Counted from the stretch's first letter, positions 40,833 through 49,124 are shown. The stretch: 64,000 nt of DNA from Muribaculaceae bacterium (GCA_017557625.1 JAFYYG010000001.1:1-64000), one strand, 5' to 3'. The notes: a model not told the origin generated them from the letters alone. Made by a program: numbers and translations.

Positions 40833-42982
40833 AAAAGGTAACATATAAATTACTGACAATAGGGTTATTGTTTGGCTTGGGAATCCTTAGCTCACAAGCA
40901 CATGAGCTTTCCGTAGAACAAGACACCATCCCATACGACGACCAGATGATGGAGTTGATGGAAGTGGTCGTAAAAGGCTATTTCCCTAACACCCGTCTGA
41001 AGGGTAACGCCATAGTCACCCGTATTGAGGGAACGCCTCTCGCCAGCACAGGAACGGTTGGCGAGATGCTCATCAAGGTGCCAGGAATGACTGGCAGCGA
41101 GGACGCTCCCGAAGTGCTTGGAAAAGGTGCACCTCTTATCTACATCAATGGCCGCCTTATGCGTGACGACAGCGAGTTGAAACGCCTTCGCAGCGAGGAC
41201 ATCCGCGACGTGGAAGTCATCAACAACCCTGGTGCTCAATACGATGCAACTGTTCGAGCGGTGGTCCGCATCCGCACCAAGAAGCAGCAGGGCGAGGGTT
41301 TGGGTGTGGACCTCACGTTGACCAGCGAGCAGGACCTGCGCTATGGCTTCAACCGCCCGTCAGGCAAACTGGGCATGAATTATCGCATCAACAACGTGGA
41401 TATGTTTGGGTCGGTGTATTATTTCCATCAAGACTATCGCCAGTACAGCGATTTGGAAGAAATAACAAAAACCACTAAAATCTTTCGCCAGAACGGTCCT
41501 TACACCATGACGTGGAAAAACGACCAGTTGACCTATACAGCAGGTGTAAACTGGCAAATCTCTGACAATCATTCGGTGGGCTTGCGCGCCGACCTCACGC
41601 ACTACTTAGGTGGCACCAATATGGTAATCTATGACGAGGATGTGTTTGAGAATGTGACGCTCATCGACCATCTCTATTCGGAGCAGACCAGCAAGGAGAG
41701 CAAGCCTTTAGGTTGGCTCACCAACACCTATTATAGCGGCACAGTGGGAAAACTTGGCATTGACTTCAACTTCGATTTTATGAAGTCAGAAATCAACACC
41801 GACAGGGAAAACATTGAGAAAAGTCTTGTCGAAGATGATTACGTGCTCAGCAAGTCAGGCTCAAACAGTCACCTCTATGCCACCAAACTGGTACTCTCCT
41901 ACCCCGTGTGGAAAGGCAAGATTGAGGGCGGCACCGAGATGACTTTCGCCAAGCGCCACAACACCTACTGGATTGACAAGGCATCAATCGCAAATACCGA
42001 TGCTGACATCACCGAGAACAATATCGCCGCCTTTGCTGAGTTAAGCCAGAGCTTTGAGCGTTACGGCCAGGCGAGCGTAGGGTTGCGCTACGAGCACACT
42101 CTATATGACTATGACGACCAAACCAACAATGACTTCTTGCATCGCAACATGGACGAGTTTTTCCCTACCGCCGCCTATTCGGTAATGATAGGAAACGTGA
42201 ACGCTGGTTTGTCTTACAGCATCAAGACCAACCGCCCAACCTTCTTTGCTATGAACGATGCCGTCACCTACATCAGCCGCTACTCGATGCAGGCAGGTAA
42301 CTCGCAGTTGCTCAATGAACGATTGCGCGACCTCACGCTTAATGTTTCTTGGCGGTGGCTCGCATTCACAGCAACCTACGAACGTTGCAAGAACGCCATC
42401 ACCCAATGGTCATTTATCAGCGATGATGATGCCGCTCTCATCAAGCACATAAATCTCGACAAACCTATCAACACCTACAGCTTCTACATCTCGGCAACAC
42501 CAAGAGTGGGCGTCTGGTCGCTCAATGCCACTGCGGGAGTGGATAAGCAGGATTTCTTCCTCGATATAGAGGGTCCCGACGGCATGCGTCGCAACTATTA
42601 TAACAAGCCCGTGTTCACGTTGAACGCATTCAACACCTTCAGCTTCAAGCATAACTGGAGATTCGACATCAACTTCATGTTCCGCTCACGCGGCCACATG
42701 CAGAACTTCTACTGCGACTGTGACAACATAAAATTAGGATTTGTGGTGCAGAAAAGCTTCCTGAAAGACAACGCTCTCACCCTTAAAGCTTCGGTGCTCG
42801 ATGTGCTCCAGCGCAACCACTTCAACGAGTTCGCCGACATGGGCTACTACCAGATTCAGCAGAACAACCGCTACTCAACCCATAAATTCCAAATCTCACT
42901 CAACTACCGCTTCAACACCACTCGCAGCAAATACAAAGGCACAGGCGCCGGCAAGGACGCCCAACAGCGCATGAAAAATTAG
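40826..42982 (+). CDS. TonB-type outer-membrane beta-barrel protein
   Basis: About 718 residues if it starts at GTG 40826 (then VKKVTYKLLTIGLLFGLG, a good signal peptide); the longer frame from 40757 runs inside the M13 gene and has no signal. Plug domain: VGEMLIKVPGMTG, APLIYINGRLMRDDSELKRL, VINNPGAQYDATVRAVVRI, then an OMP_b-brl_3 barrel to the C-terminus. No carboxypeptidase-like domain is present. It closely resembles the barrel at 52629 (shared KYKGTGAGK / KYRGSGAGE endings), so the two are paralogs. Probable peptide-related outer-membrane import or adhesion, inferred only from coupling to the M13 peptidase. Confidence 0.85.
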   Translation: MVKKVTYKLLTIGLLFGLGILSSQAHELSVEQDTIPYDDQMMELMEVVVKGYFPNTRLKGNAIVTRIEGTPLASTGTVGEMLIKVPGMTGSEDAPEVLGKGAPLIYINGRLMRDDSELKRLRSEDIRDVEVINNPGAQYDATVRAVVRIRTKKQQGEGLGVDLTLTSEQDLRYGFNRPSGKLGMNYRINNVDMFGSVYYFHQDYRQYSDLEEITKTTKIFRQNGPYTMTWKNDQLTYTAGVNWQISDNHSVGLRADLTHYLGGTNMVIYDEDVFENVTLIDHLYSEQTSKESKPLGWLTNTYYSGTVGKLGIDFNFDFMKSEINTDRENIEKSLVEDDYVLSKSGSNSHLYATKLVLSYPVWKGKIEGGTEMTFAKRHNTYWIDKASIANTDADITENNIAAFAELSQSFERYGQASVGLRYEHTLYDYDDQTNNDFLHRNMDEFFPTAAYSVMIGNVNAGLSYSIKTNRPTFFAMNDAVTYISRYSMQAGNSQLLNERLRDLTLNVSWRWLAFTATYERCKNAITQWSFISDDDAALIKHINLDKPINTYSFYISATPRVGVWSLNATAGVDKQDFFLDIEGPDGMRRNYYNKPVFTLNAFNTFSFKHNWRFDINFMFRSRGHMQNFYCDCDNIKLGFVVQKSFLKDNALTLKASVLDVLQRNHFNEFADMGYYQIQQNNRYSTHKFQISLNYRFNTTRSKYKGTGAGKDAQQRMKN

Positions 42983-43044
42983 GCAGTTGTTAAACTTGTG
43001 TTAAATCCATTGTAGGTTCTTGACTCGTCCCTTAGGGCATACCA

Positions 43045-43052
43045 TAATTTTG
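43045..43052 (+). promoter_or_regulatory. Bacteroidetes -7 promoter motif
   Basis: TAATTTTG followed by C, 25 bases upstream of the MerR gene. Confidence 0.6.
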
Positions 43053-43077
43053 CAGTCGCTTAGCAAAACGTCGTACG

Positions 43078-43905
43078 ATGATGAGTAAGAAAACAAAATT
43101 AAAAATCGGAGAGTTCTCACGGTTGATGCAGGTTACTGTAAAGACTTTGCGTCACTATGAGCAGAAGGGACTGCTAACACCTGACGAGGTGGACGAGAGT
43201 ACGGGATACCGATACTATAGCATCGGCCAAATGCAGAAACTAAAGGACATCCGCGACCTGCAACGTCTCGGTTTCTCACTGGATGAAATCAAGGATTTGT
43301 ATGAAGATGACTCGCACACGCCCAGCATCCAGCAGATGACCGAGAAGATCAAGGAGACGGAGACGCAGCTACAGCAGCTGATTGCCCGCAGAAACCAACT
43401 GCTCGACTGGCGGAACTCTCGCAAAGAAATGAAGACAATGGAAAAATTCAGTATTCAATCACTGCCCGAAATCATCGTGGCAAGTCATCGTGAAGTAATC
43501 CCCGACTATGCGGCTCTCGGCCCAATGTGCTACGAAAAAATAGGGCCAGAGATGCAACGCTTGGGCTGTAAGTGCCCAACTCCTGAATACTGCTTCACTA
43601 TGGTGCACAACAAGGAATACACGCCGACGGATATTGACATCGAGTATTGTGAACAGGTAGAAGAGATGGGACAAGATAGCAGTATCATCCAGTTCAAGCG
43701 TTTGCCTGCTATCCACAAGGTGCTCTGTATGAAACACGTAGGTCCATACGAACGCTTCTACGAGTCGTTCATCGAAGCATTCCGCTACATCGAAGAGCAA
43801 GGCTACAAAGTTGCAGGGCAACCCCGCACCAGCTACATTGATGGTGCCTGGAACCAGGATGACCCAGAGAAATGGCTCTCGATTATCCAAATACCAATAG
43901 TGTAA
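43078..43905 (+). CDS. MerR-family regulator with GyrI-like effector domain
   Basis: A 275-residue regulator of the BmrR/BltR style. N-terminal winged HTH (IGEFSRLMQVTVKTLRHYEQKGLL, then STGYRYYSIGQMQKLKDI), a coiled coil at about 85-120 (MTEKIKETETQLQQLIARRN), and a GyrI-like (SOUL-type) ligand domain from about 125 (HREVIPDYAALGP, KVLCMKHVGPYERFYESF). Such proteins sense drugs or other small hydrophobic molecules and activate genes next to them. The start may be either of two adjacent ATGs. The HEAT-like gene begins 4 bases after its stop and is a likely co-transcribed partner. Confidence 0.88.
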   Translation: MMSKKTKLKIGEFSRLMQVTVKTLRHYEQKGLLTPDEVDESTGYRYYSIGQMQKLKDIRDLQRLGFSLDEIKDLYEDDSHTPSIQQMTEKIKETETQLQQLIARRNQLLDWRNSRKEMKTMEKFSIQSLPEIIVASHREVIPDYAALGPMCYEKIGPEMQRLGCKCPTPEYCFTMVHNKEYTPTDIDIEYCEQVEEMGQDSSIIQFKRLPAIHKVLCMKHVGPYERFYESFIEAFRYIEEQGYKVAGQPRTSYIDGAWNQDDPEKWLSIIQIPIV

Positions 43906-43909
43906 TAAC

Positions 43910-44434
43910 ATGGCGATAACAGTAGAGAGACTTAGACAGACGTTCAGTGAAGGAGGCGCCCAAGAGATTTATCAGGAGGTGAAATCGGAGGGTGATTTCC
44001 TTGGCTTCGCTCGGCGCTACGCATTCAATGATGATTATAGGGTGTCAAGGAGTGCCTTGTGGGGGTTGACCAAGGGCAGCAAGGACGAACTGTCACAACT
44101 ACAAGTGATACTCAATGATTTCATCAACTTGGCAATGCAGACCGACAACTCATCGGTCAGGCGATTGGCACTGAATGTCATCGAGCGATTGGAGCTGAAA
44201 GATGATGAATTAAGAACCGACTTCCTCGATTTCTGCTTTGAGCACATGATTAGCATTGAGGAGTTCCCAGGCATTCAGTCGGTTTGTATGAAGCTCGCCT
44301 TCCGTATGTGCAAATTCTATCCCGAATTGATGGATGAGTTGAAGCGCATCGTTAAAGCGATGGATATCGAATATTATAAGCCAGCCGTGAAAGGCGTACG
44401 AAGCAAGATTTTAAACGGCACGTTGAAGTATTAA
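43910..44434 (+). CDS. HEAT-repeat-like helical protein
   Basis: A 174-residue soluble, all-helical protein without a signal. Its pattern of paired helices (YRVSRSALWGLTKGSKDELSQL, SSVRRLALNVIERLEL, VCMKLAFRMCKFYPELMDELKR) resembles HEAT-type repeats of small Bacteroides proteins. No catalytic motif is visible. It is tightly linked to the MerR gene (4 bases) and followed by the frameshifted phosphatidyltransferase gene (15 bases), suggesting a small regulated cassette. Confidence 0.6.
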   Translation: MAITVERLRQTFSEGGAQEIYQEVKSEGDFLGFARRYAFNDDYRVSRSALWGLTKGSKDELSQLQVILNDFINLAMQTDNSSVRRLALNVIERLELKDDELRTDFLDFCFEHMISIEEFPGIQSVCMKLAFRMCKFYPELMDELKRIVKAMDIEYYKPAVKGVRSKILNGTLKY

Positions 44435-44449
44435 ATTGATGGACAAAAA

Positions 44450-44939
44450 ATGGCAAATTACATAACAGGCATCAGGGTTTTGTGCAGCATTGCGCTGCTG
44501 TTTTTTCCAGCACTTTCAACGGCTTTTTATATCCTGTACATCATTGCCGGACTGACCGACATTATAGACGGGTGGGTAGCAAGATTGACCAACACCGTGA
44601 ACGAATTTGGTGCCAAGTGGGACACGATAGCCGATTTTGTCTTTGTTGCTGCATGCCTCATCAAACTGACTCCCGTTATTGATATTCCCAGTTGGATTTG
44701 TTTTTGGATAGGGTTAATAGCGTGCCTCAAGTTCTTCTATATTGGATATGGCTATTTGGCCCACAAGAAATTTGTAGCTATTCATTCTGTCATTAATAAA
44801 GCCACAGGATTCCTGTTATTCCTCTTTCCACTCACATTGACAGTTATTAACTTGAAATATAGCATAGTAGTATTATGCATTGGCCACATGCGCAGCGATT
44901 CATGAATGTCTTCAACTAAGAACATTGCAAGAAGTATAA
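44450..44939 (+). pseudogene. CDP-alcohol phosphatidyltransferase paralog with a 3' frameshift
   Basis: The main frame gives 151 residues with the full CAPT signature (DIIDGWVARLTNTVNEFGAK, then WDTIAD), and stops at 44905 after GHMRSDS. In the next frame, from about 44876, the sequence continues as ALATCAAIHECLQLRTLQEV to a stop at 44939. This matches the end of the paralog at 36261 (CLLATYAAIEEGHI). So one base was gained or two lost in TTATGCATTGGCC. The active site is intact, and only the last helix is changed, so the protein may still work. Alternatively it is a sequencing error. Confidence 0.7.
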
Positions 44940-44971
44940 AACCCGAAGTAGCCATCTGGCCACTCCGGGTT
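44940..44971. terminator. Bidirectional terminator hairpin
   Basis: AACCCGAAGTAGCCA (44940-44954) pairs with TGGCCACTCCGGGTT (44957-44971) at 13 of 15 positions, between two convergent genes. Confidence 0.7.
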
Positions 44972-44991
44972 AAACTTATGTTACCTGGCAA

Positions 44992-46164
44992 TCACATGCT
45001 TTCTTGCAGTATCTCGGTGATGTCTTCGGGCTTGAGGTCGAGGTAGCCAGCTGGATAGCAGATTGTACCTTGGGTTATACCGGGAATCATGTCGGCGGTG
45101 GCTCCAAGTTCGCTAATCTTAAGAGGGAGACCAATCTCGAGCATCCAGTTCTTCAGGGCTTCAAGACCAGCTTCAGCTATCTGCTCGTCGGTCATGCCGT
45201 TGCCATCGATATTCCAGACATTCTTGGCGAATCTTACGAACTTGGGCAATCCTGCCTTCATGGCTCGTTTATAGTATGCCATCGACACTGCTGCGAGGCA
45301 ATAGCCGTGAGGAGCGTGGGTCCAAGCCCCCACCGAGTGGCCTATCATGTGCACCATCCAGTCCTCACGTTTGCCGCAGCCAATGAGCGTGTTCAGCGCC
45401 CATGTTGCCGTCCACATGATGTTGGAGCGAGCCTCATAGTCTTGTGGGTTCTTCACGGCTATTCGCGAAGCCACGATTAGGCCTCGCATCAGCCCTTCAG
45501 AAATATAGTCGCTTGTATTGTCATCGAAGTCAGAGAAATACTGTTCAAAGATGTGATTCATGATGTCGTAGATGCCCGCCTTCATCTGCTCGTCGGGAAC
45601 AGTCATCGTGAATCGTGGGTTGAGGATGGAAAACTTAGGCATGAGTCGGTCGTCAAACACGTGGCCCACCTTGAAAGTATTTGCAGCATCGGTAATCACC
45701 GTACCGGCGTTCATCTCCGAACCAGTGCCCGCCATTGTCAGGATGCATCCCACAGGCGGCAACTTCTGGTCTGCATCGGGCTGCTGCTGTTGCAGCCAAA
45801 ATTGGTCCCAATAGTCGCCGTCGTAGAACACTGAAGCAGCCACAGCCTTGGAATAATCGCAAACACTGCCACCTCCGAGGGCGAGAATCAGGTCCACATT
45901 GTTGTCGCGGGCAATCTGAATACCCTCGTTCAGCTTCTCCAAAGTAGGGTTGCTCATCACACCTGGGTTCTCCACAACAGTCTTGCCAGCTTCTTTCAAG
46001 ATGGCAATCACTTGGTCATAGATGCCATTGCGCTTCACGCTGCCACTGCCATAGTTCAGCAGCACAACGGGTCCATAGTTTTTCAACTCGTCTTTGAGAA
46101 AATTCAAAGACTCTTCACCAAAATACAGCTTGGTGGAATTGTGGTAAGAAAAGTTTCCTTGCAT
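44992..46164 (-). CDS. Iron-containing alcohol dehydrogenase (butanol dehydrogenase type)
   Basis: A 390-residue cytoplasmic oxidoreductase reducing aldehydes with NAD(P)H. I start at 46164 (MQGNFSYHNSTKLYFG), the usual family N-terminus, rather than nine codons earlier. Cofactor motif LALGGGSVCDYSKA near residue 92, metal-site region DIMNHIFEQYF near 190, GHSVGAWTHAPHGYCLA near 265. This fits the BDH/YqhD branch of the Fe-ADH superfamily. It is the second gene of a pair with the flavin reductase (33 bases apart). A paralog lies at 51219. Confidence 0.92.
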   Translation of the reverse strand: MQGNFSYHNSTKLYFGEESLNFLKDELKNYGPVVLLNYGSGSVKRNGIYDQVIAILKEAGKTVVENPGVMSNPTLEKLNEGIQIARDNNVDLILALGGGSVCDYSKAVAASVFYDGDYWDQFWLQQQQPDADQKLPPVGCILTMAGTGSEMNAGTVITDAANTFKVGHVFDDRLMPKFSILNPRFTMTVPDEQMKAGIYDIMNHIFEQYFSDFDDNTSDYISEGLMRGLIVASRIAVKNPQDYEARSNIMWTATWALNTLIGCGKREDWMVHMIGHSVGAWTHAPHGYCLAAVSMAYYKRAMKAGLPKFVRFAKNVWNIDGNGMTDEQIAEAGLEALKNWMLEIGLPLKISELGATADMIPGITQGTICYPAGYLDLKPEDITEILQESM

Positions 46165-46197
46165 AGCTAATATTTTTGTGTGGTTTGTCAAATTGAT

Positions 46198-46764
46198 TTA
46201 TTTATTCAGCTGAAAACCGTCGGCGAAAGCCTTTCCTACGGTTTTGCCCAACTGAATATAGGTGTGATGCACGGGATCAAAAGTGATAAGTTCCATTTTC
46301 TCGACATCAGGTTTACCATCATCGGCTAGACATTTCTCGTCACATAGTATGTTTACTATCTCCGCAACAAGATAATAACCCATTTTATCCTCATCTATCT
46401 TCTGCTTAACCCTACATTCAAGAGTCATAGGGAACTCCATGAACAAAGGAGCGTTCACGTTCGGAGCTTTTTCAATAGTCCAGCCTGTCTTTTCCATCTT
46501 GTCAGCGGCTTTTCTGCCACTCACAATGCCAACATAGTCTGAGGCGACCATCGTCTTAGCGGTGGCAAAAGCGACCGTGAACTCAGGATTCTCAGCAAGG
46601 TTGTCGGTTGTTTGATGAGAGCCGAGTGAGATGACGATTTCGTTCATATCCCACTGGCCGCCCCAAGCCGCATTCATGGCATTAGGCTTGCCATTCTTGT
46701 CGTAAGTGCCGATAATGAGCACTGGTTGTGGAAGAATCCACGCAGTTGATTTAAAACTTTTCAT
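46198..46764 (-). CDS. Flavin reductase-like FMN-binding protein
   Basis: A 188-residue split-barrel flavoprotein. I start at 46764 (MKSFKSTAWILPQPV): the longer frame reads through intergenic DNA that holds the promoter TATCTTTG at 46806-46813. Motifs: PVLIIGTYDKNGKPNAMNAAWGG near the N-terminus, ISLGSHQTTDNLAENPEF, and FDPVHHTYIQLGKTVGKAF at the end. The family transfers electrons from NAD(P)H to FMN or uses bound FMN with small substrates. It is transcribed before the Fe-alcohol dehydrogenase, so both may serve aldehyde or redox stress; that is inference from the order. Confidence 0.88.
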   Translation of the reverse strand: MKSFKSTAWILPQPVLIIGTYDKNGKPNAMNAAWGGQWDMNEIVISLGSHQTTDNLAENPEFTVAFATAKTMVASDYVGIVSGRKAADKMEKTGWTIEKAPNVNAPLFMEFPMTLECRVKQKIDEDKMGYYLVAEIVNILCDEKCLADDGKPDVEKMELITFDPVHHTYIQLGKTVGKAFADGFQLNK

Positions 46765-46805
46765 ATTATTCTTGTTTAATCTTACTTTGCCACATAATGT
46801 TTCTG

Positions 46806-46813
46806 CAAAGATA
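46806..46813 (-). promoter_or_regulatory. Bacteroidetes -7 promoter motif
   Basis: Minus-strand TATCTTTG followed by C, 41 bases upstream of the flavin reductase start. It decides the start codon choice. Confidence 0.65.
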
Positions 46814-46955
46814 AGCATTTTTCTCAAATTGAAAAACACAAAACCTTGTTTTCCCTGCGAGCGAAGCGAGCCGCCCGGGTTTCCCAGTGTAAAAAAGCGG
46901 TTGATTTGCATCAATGCAAACCAACCACATTTGTTTCGTGAAGAAAAGCACCACA

Positions 46956-47720
46956 CTATTTCTGTGATACACACACAGGTCGCACGCATTGACCGCGGCT
47001 GCGGCCTGCAAAGCTTATGTACACACTCGAATCGATGTGCAGGACGTGAACGTTGGCCGGGCCGTTGACGCGCAGCATGCGCGTCCAGTAGTAGCCGCGC
47101 GTGCCGGCGTCGGGGTCCCCAACATTCCAGCGGTAACCGACGGCCGGCAAAAACAACTGTGCGCCGTTGACGTTGCTGGTGAAAAGACGACCGTTCACGC
47201 CGTTCCTCGTGGTCCACACAGATGTGCAGTTGTCAATCAACTCTTGAATCTGGTCTAATGACGGCATACACCAATTAGGTCCCCAGTTGGCGGTGGCGGC
47301 ATCATCCTCGGGGTCTAGCTCACTTTTGCCGTCATAAAAGCCGTTGTAACCATAATTGGTCTGGGTGCAGTACTTGGTCAATGCGTAGTCACTGCCCTTG
47401 CACCACTTGTAGGTAGTCCAGTCATAGGACTCCTTAGGCTCGGTCTCGCCCCAGGCGAAGTAGTCGCCGTAGTCCTCGGGGTTGGTGGCGCCAATGTTGG
47501 TAGTCGCCCACAGCGTGCCACTGGGAAGCCCCAAGTCAACGTACTCATGACCATCGATTATGGGCACATTGCCCAAGAGATAGTCATAAAGGGCTGTAAC
47601 ATCGGCACTGGTCACATAGCCGTCACCATTCACATCAAAATGATAGTTCTGATAGTTCTGTGAATAACCTGCCACGCTAAAGGTGGCAACAATGGATAAT
47701 AAGATAAATAATTTCTTCAT
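46956..47720 (-). CDS. Secreted protein: dockerin repeat plus Fibrobacter-type paralogous domain
   Basis: A 254-residue secreted protein; signal peptide MKKLFILLSIVATFSVAGYS with start at 47720 (a GTG two codons earlier is less likely). One dockerin-type repeat (FDVNGDGYVTSADVTALYDY) at about 28-50, then EYVDLGLPSGTLWATTN, EDYGDYFAWGET, ATANWGPNWCMPS and an end VRPVCVSQK. It is a paralog of 31738. The last 45 codons are visibly richer in G and C than the rest of the gene and poor in A, and differ most from the paralog. Upstream are a leader hairpin (47769-47802) and a G9 tract (47842-47850). Ligand unknown. Confidence 0.8.
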   Translation of the reverse strand: MKKLFILLSIVATFSVAGYSQNYQNYHFDVNGDGYVTSADVTALYDYLLGNVPIIDGHEYVDLGLPSGTLWATTNIGATNPEDYGDYFAWGETEPKESYDWTTYKWCKGSDYALTKYCTQTNYGYNGFYDGKSELDPEDDAATANWGPNWCMPSLDQIQELIDNCTSVWTTRNGVNGRLFTSNVNGAQLFLPAVGYRWNVGDPDAGTRGYYWTRMLRVNGPANVHVLHIDSSVYISFAGRSRGQCVRPVCVSQK

Positions 47721-47768
47721 AAGCACTGAGAATTATAAGTTATTAAACAAGTGAATTACACAACAAAG

Positions 47769-47802
47769 CGGCACACTCCGCACCGTGTGGCGGAATGTGC
47801 CG
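47769..47802 (-). promoter_or_regulatory. Leader hairpin upstream of the dockerin/Fib_succ gene
   Basis: CGGCACACTCCGC (47769-47781) pairs with GCGGAATGTGCCG (47790-47802) at 12 of 13 positions, 49 bases before the start codon. On the minus strand it is followed by CTTTGTTGTG, a weak T tract, so it could act as an attenuator or mRNA-stabilising stem. Confidence 0.5.
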
Positions 47803-47841
47803 TGAGTAGGTTGATTTTGAGTAAATTATGCCAAAGTTTGA

Positions 47842-47850
47842 GGGGGGGGG
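47842..47850. promoter_or_regulatory. G9 homopolymer upstream of a surface-protein gene
   Basis: Nine Gs followed by TAATACACTG, 122 bases upstream of the start at 47720. A G8 tract in the same kind of setting lies at 60193-60200. Such tracts slip during replication. The remaining gap 47851-48225 holds the 49-bp repeat at 48121 and otherwise nothing recognised. Confidence 0.5.
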
Positions 47851-48120
47851 TAATACACTGTCGTTCAATGGATTATAAAATCCATTAATGTAAAAGGCGA
47901 ATATATTGCCGTTAAGTGCCATCTTTTACCATGATTTAGATGGCAAAATTAAATAAATTATGCAAAATAACAACTATTTTGTAAATATAAATGCAGATTT
48001 TTTAAATTTTCACCAAATTCAGTAGGAGAATCATTGAAAATTGCTATAAAATACAACTCACGGATCCCATTCGTATTTCCGCGAGTATAAGAAGCGGGCG
48101 CACTTCGATTTTTTTTTAAC

Positions 48121-48168
48121 CCAAATCGGTCTTTAGGCGACAAAAGGATGTTTTTGGGGTCTATTTAT
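48121..48168. repeat. Dispersed 49-bp repeat, copy 2
   Basis: CCAAATCGGTCTTTAGGCGA and GGTCTATTTAT, near-identical to 2910-2959. The following GACCGATTCGG can fold back on CCAAATCGGTC. It lies upstream of the dockerin/Fib_succ gene. Confidence 0.7.
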
Positions 48169-48225
48169 GACCGATTCGGTTTTTTTGCAAAATCATCGGG
48201 TCTATACCGATGTCTAAAAGACAAC

Positions 48226-48251
48226 AAAAAGAGTGCCGCTTAAGGCACTCT
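48226..48251 (-). terminator. Rho-independent terminator of the ferritin operon
   Basis: Minus strand: AGAGTGCC, 6-base loop, GGCACTCT, then TTTTTGTTG. It ends the ferritin-like and winged-helix gene pair. Confidence 0.85.
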
Positions 48252-48353
48252 CAGGCAAAAAATGGATATGCACCTTACGGTAGCCGTATCGCTTTTACGT
48301 TTATACTGAAACTTTTGGCTATGCCTTATTGAATTTCTCCTTGATGAATTGGT

Positions 48354-48533
48354 TTATTTTGCTGGTTCCCACTTGCAGCGGACGGGCGACACGATGGCAC
48401 CCTCTTTCTTCAACTCGGCAAATGCCTTGTCAACGACCTTGCGGTCAAGTCCCGACAATTCAGCCACTTTGCCTGCGTTCAAAGGCACACCAGCCTTGCG
48501 CATAGTTTCCAATACTTGTTCTTTTGCTTCCAT
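48354..48533 (-). CDS. Small winged-helix protein (59 residues)
   Basis: A short gene: ATG at 48533, TAA at 48354-48356. The product begins MEAKEQVLETMRKAGVPLNA, continues GKVAELSGLDRKVVDKAF with helix-turn-helix spacing, and ends in a wing-like segment GAIVSPVRCKWEPAK. This fits a minimal winged HTH, as seen in small Bacteroides 'transcriptional regulator' proteins. It starts 11 bases after the ferritin-like gene's stop and shares its terminator, so the two form an operon. It may regulate that operon or bind DNA together with the ferritin-like protein (inference). Confidence 0.8.
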   Translation of the reverse strand: MEAKEQVLETMRKAGVPLNAGKVAELSGLDRKVVDKAFAELKKEGAIVSPVRCKWEPAK

Positions 48534-48544
48534 AACTATGTGAT

Positions 48545-49000
48545 TTAGAGTTGCGTGAAAAACCAGTTCTGAGCACCAATCTTCTCGATGAGCTCAAGTT
48601 GTCCCTGTGACCAGTAGAGGTCTTCCTCCTCGTCGGCGAGGTAGGCCTTCATGATGTCATAGGTGGTGGGGTCGTCACGGAGTTCGGCCATGCACTTGTA
48701 GAGAAGCTCAACACCCTTCTCTTGAATGGCGAGGTCGGCCTTGATGTAGTCCACGGGGTCGGCAACGAGGTCACGTGCCTTTGCTCCTTCAAACTTCACA
48801 TCTCCGCCGAGGTCAAGAATGCGCTCAACGAATTTCTCAACCCATTCCATCTCCTCGGTAAAGTGGTTAACAAACTTGTCGCCCAGTTTGCCTAAACCTT
48901 GCGACTTGAAAAGTTGTCCTTGCATTTTGTGTACCAGTGCGCCTTCGGTGAGGACAGTCACGAAAAATTGTAATGTCTCAATTGTTTTTTTCTTATCCAT
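48545..49000 (-). CDS. Ferritin-like / bacterioferritin-type protein
   Basis: A 151-residue four-helix protein. I start at 49000 (MDKKKTIETLQFF): 19 extra upstream codons would cover the promoter TAAATTTG at 49036-49043. Helix motifs FTEEMEWVEKFVERILDLGG and ADEEEDLYWSQGQLELIEKIG hold acidic metal-ligand candidates (E-E...E, then DEEEDLYW). The canonical ExxH His is not plainly present in the first motif, so iron oxidation cannot be taken for granted. Likely iron storage or oxidative-stress protection. Divergent from the AraC gene and upstream of the small winged-helix gene. Confidence 0.75.
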   Translation of the reverse strand: MDKKKTIETLQFFVTVLTEGALVHKMQGQLFKSQGLGKLGDKFVNHFTEEMEWVEKFVERILDLGGDVKFEGAKARDLVADPVDYIKADLAIQEKGVELLYKCMAELRDDPTTYDIMKAYLADEEEDLYWSQGQLELIEKIGAQNWFFTQL

Positions 49001-49035
49001 TTTGATATGATTTATAATGGTTGTTATTTGCACCG

Positions 49036-49124
49036 CAAATTTACTGCAAAGTCGCATAGTGACAAAATTTCTAACAAACCAATAATTATCCCAAACGAAA
49101 CATTGATTTTTTTTTGTAACTTTG
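49036..49124. promoter_or_regulatory. Divergent promoters of the ferritin-like and AraC genes
   Basis: Minus-strand TAAATTTG at 49036-49043 serves the ferritin-like gene (start 49000). Plus-strand TAACTTTG at 49117-49124 serves the AraC gene (start 49148). Both fix the start choices. Confidence 0.65.

Noticed and set aside
46765-47217. N-terminal extension of the flavin reductase frame
   Set aside because: The extension runs antisense through the 3' part of the neighbouring gene and over a TATCTTTG promoter; the FMN-binding domain begins right at MKSFKSTAW.
47958-48143. 61-residue minus-strand ORF upstream of the Fib_succ gene
   Set aside because: Overlaps the dispersed 49-bp repeat, no domain pattern, no promoter in the right place.
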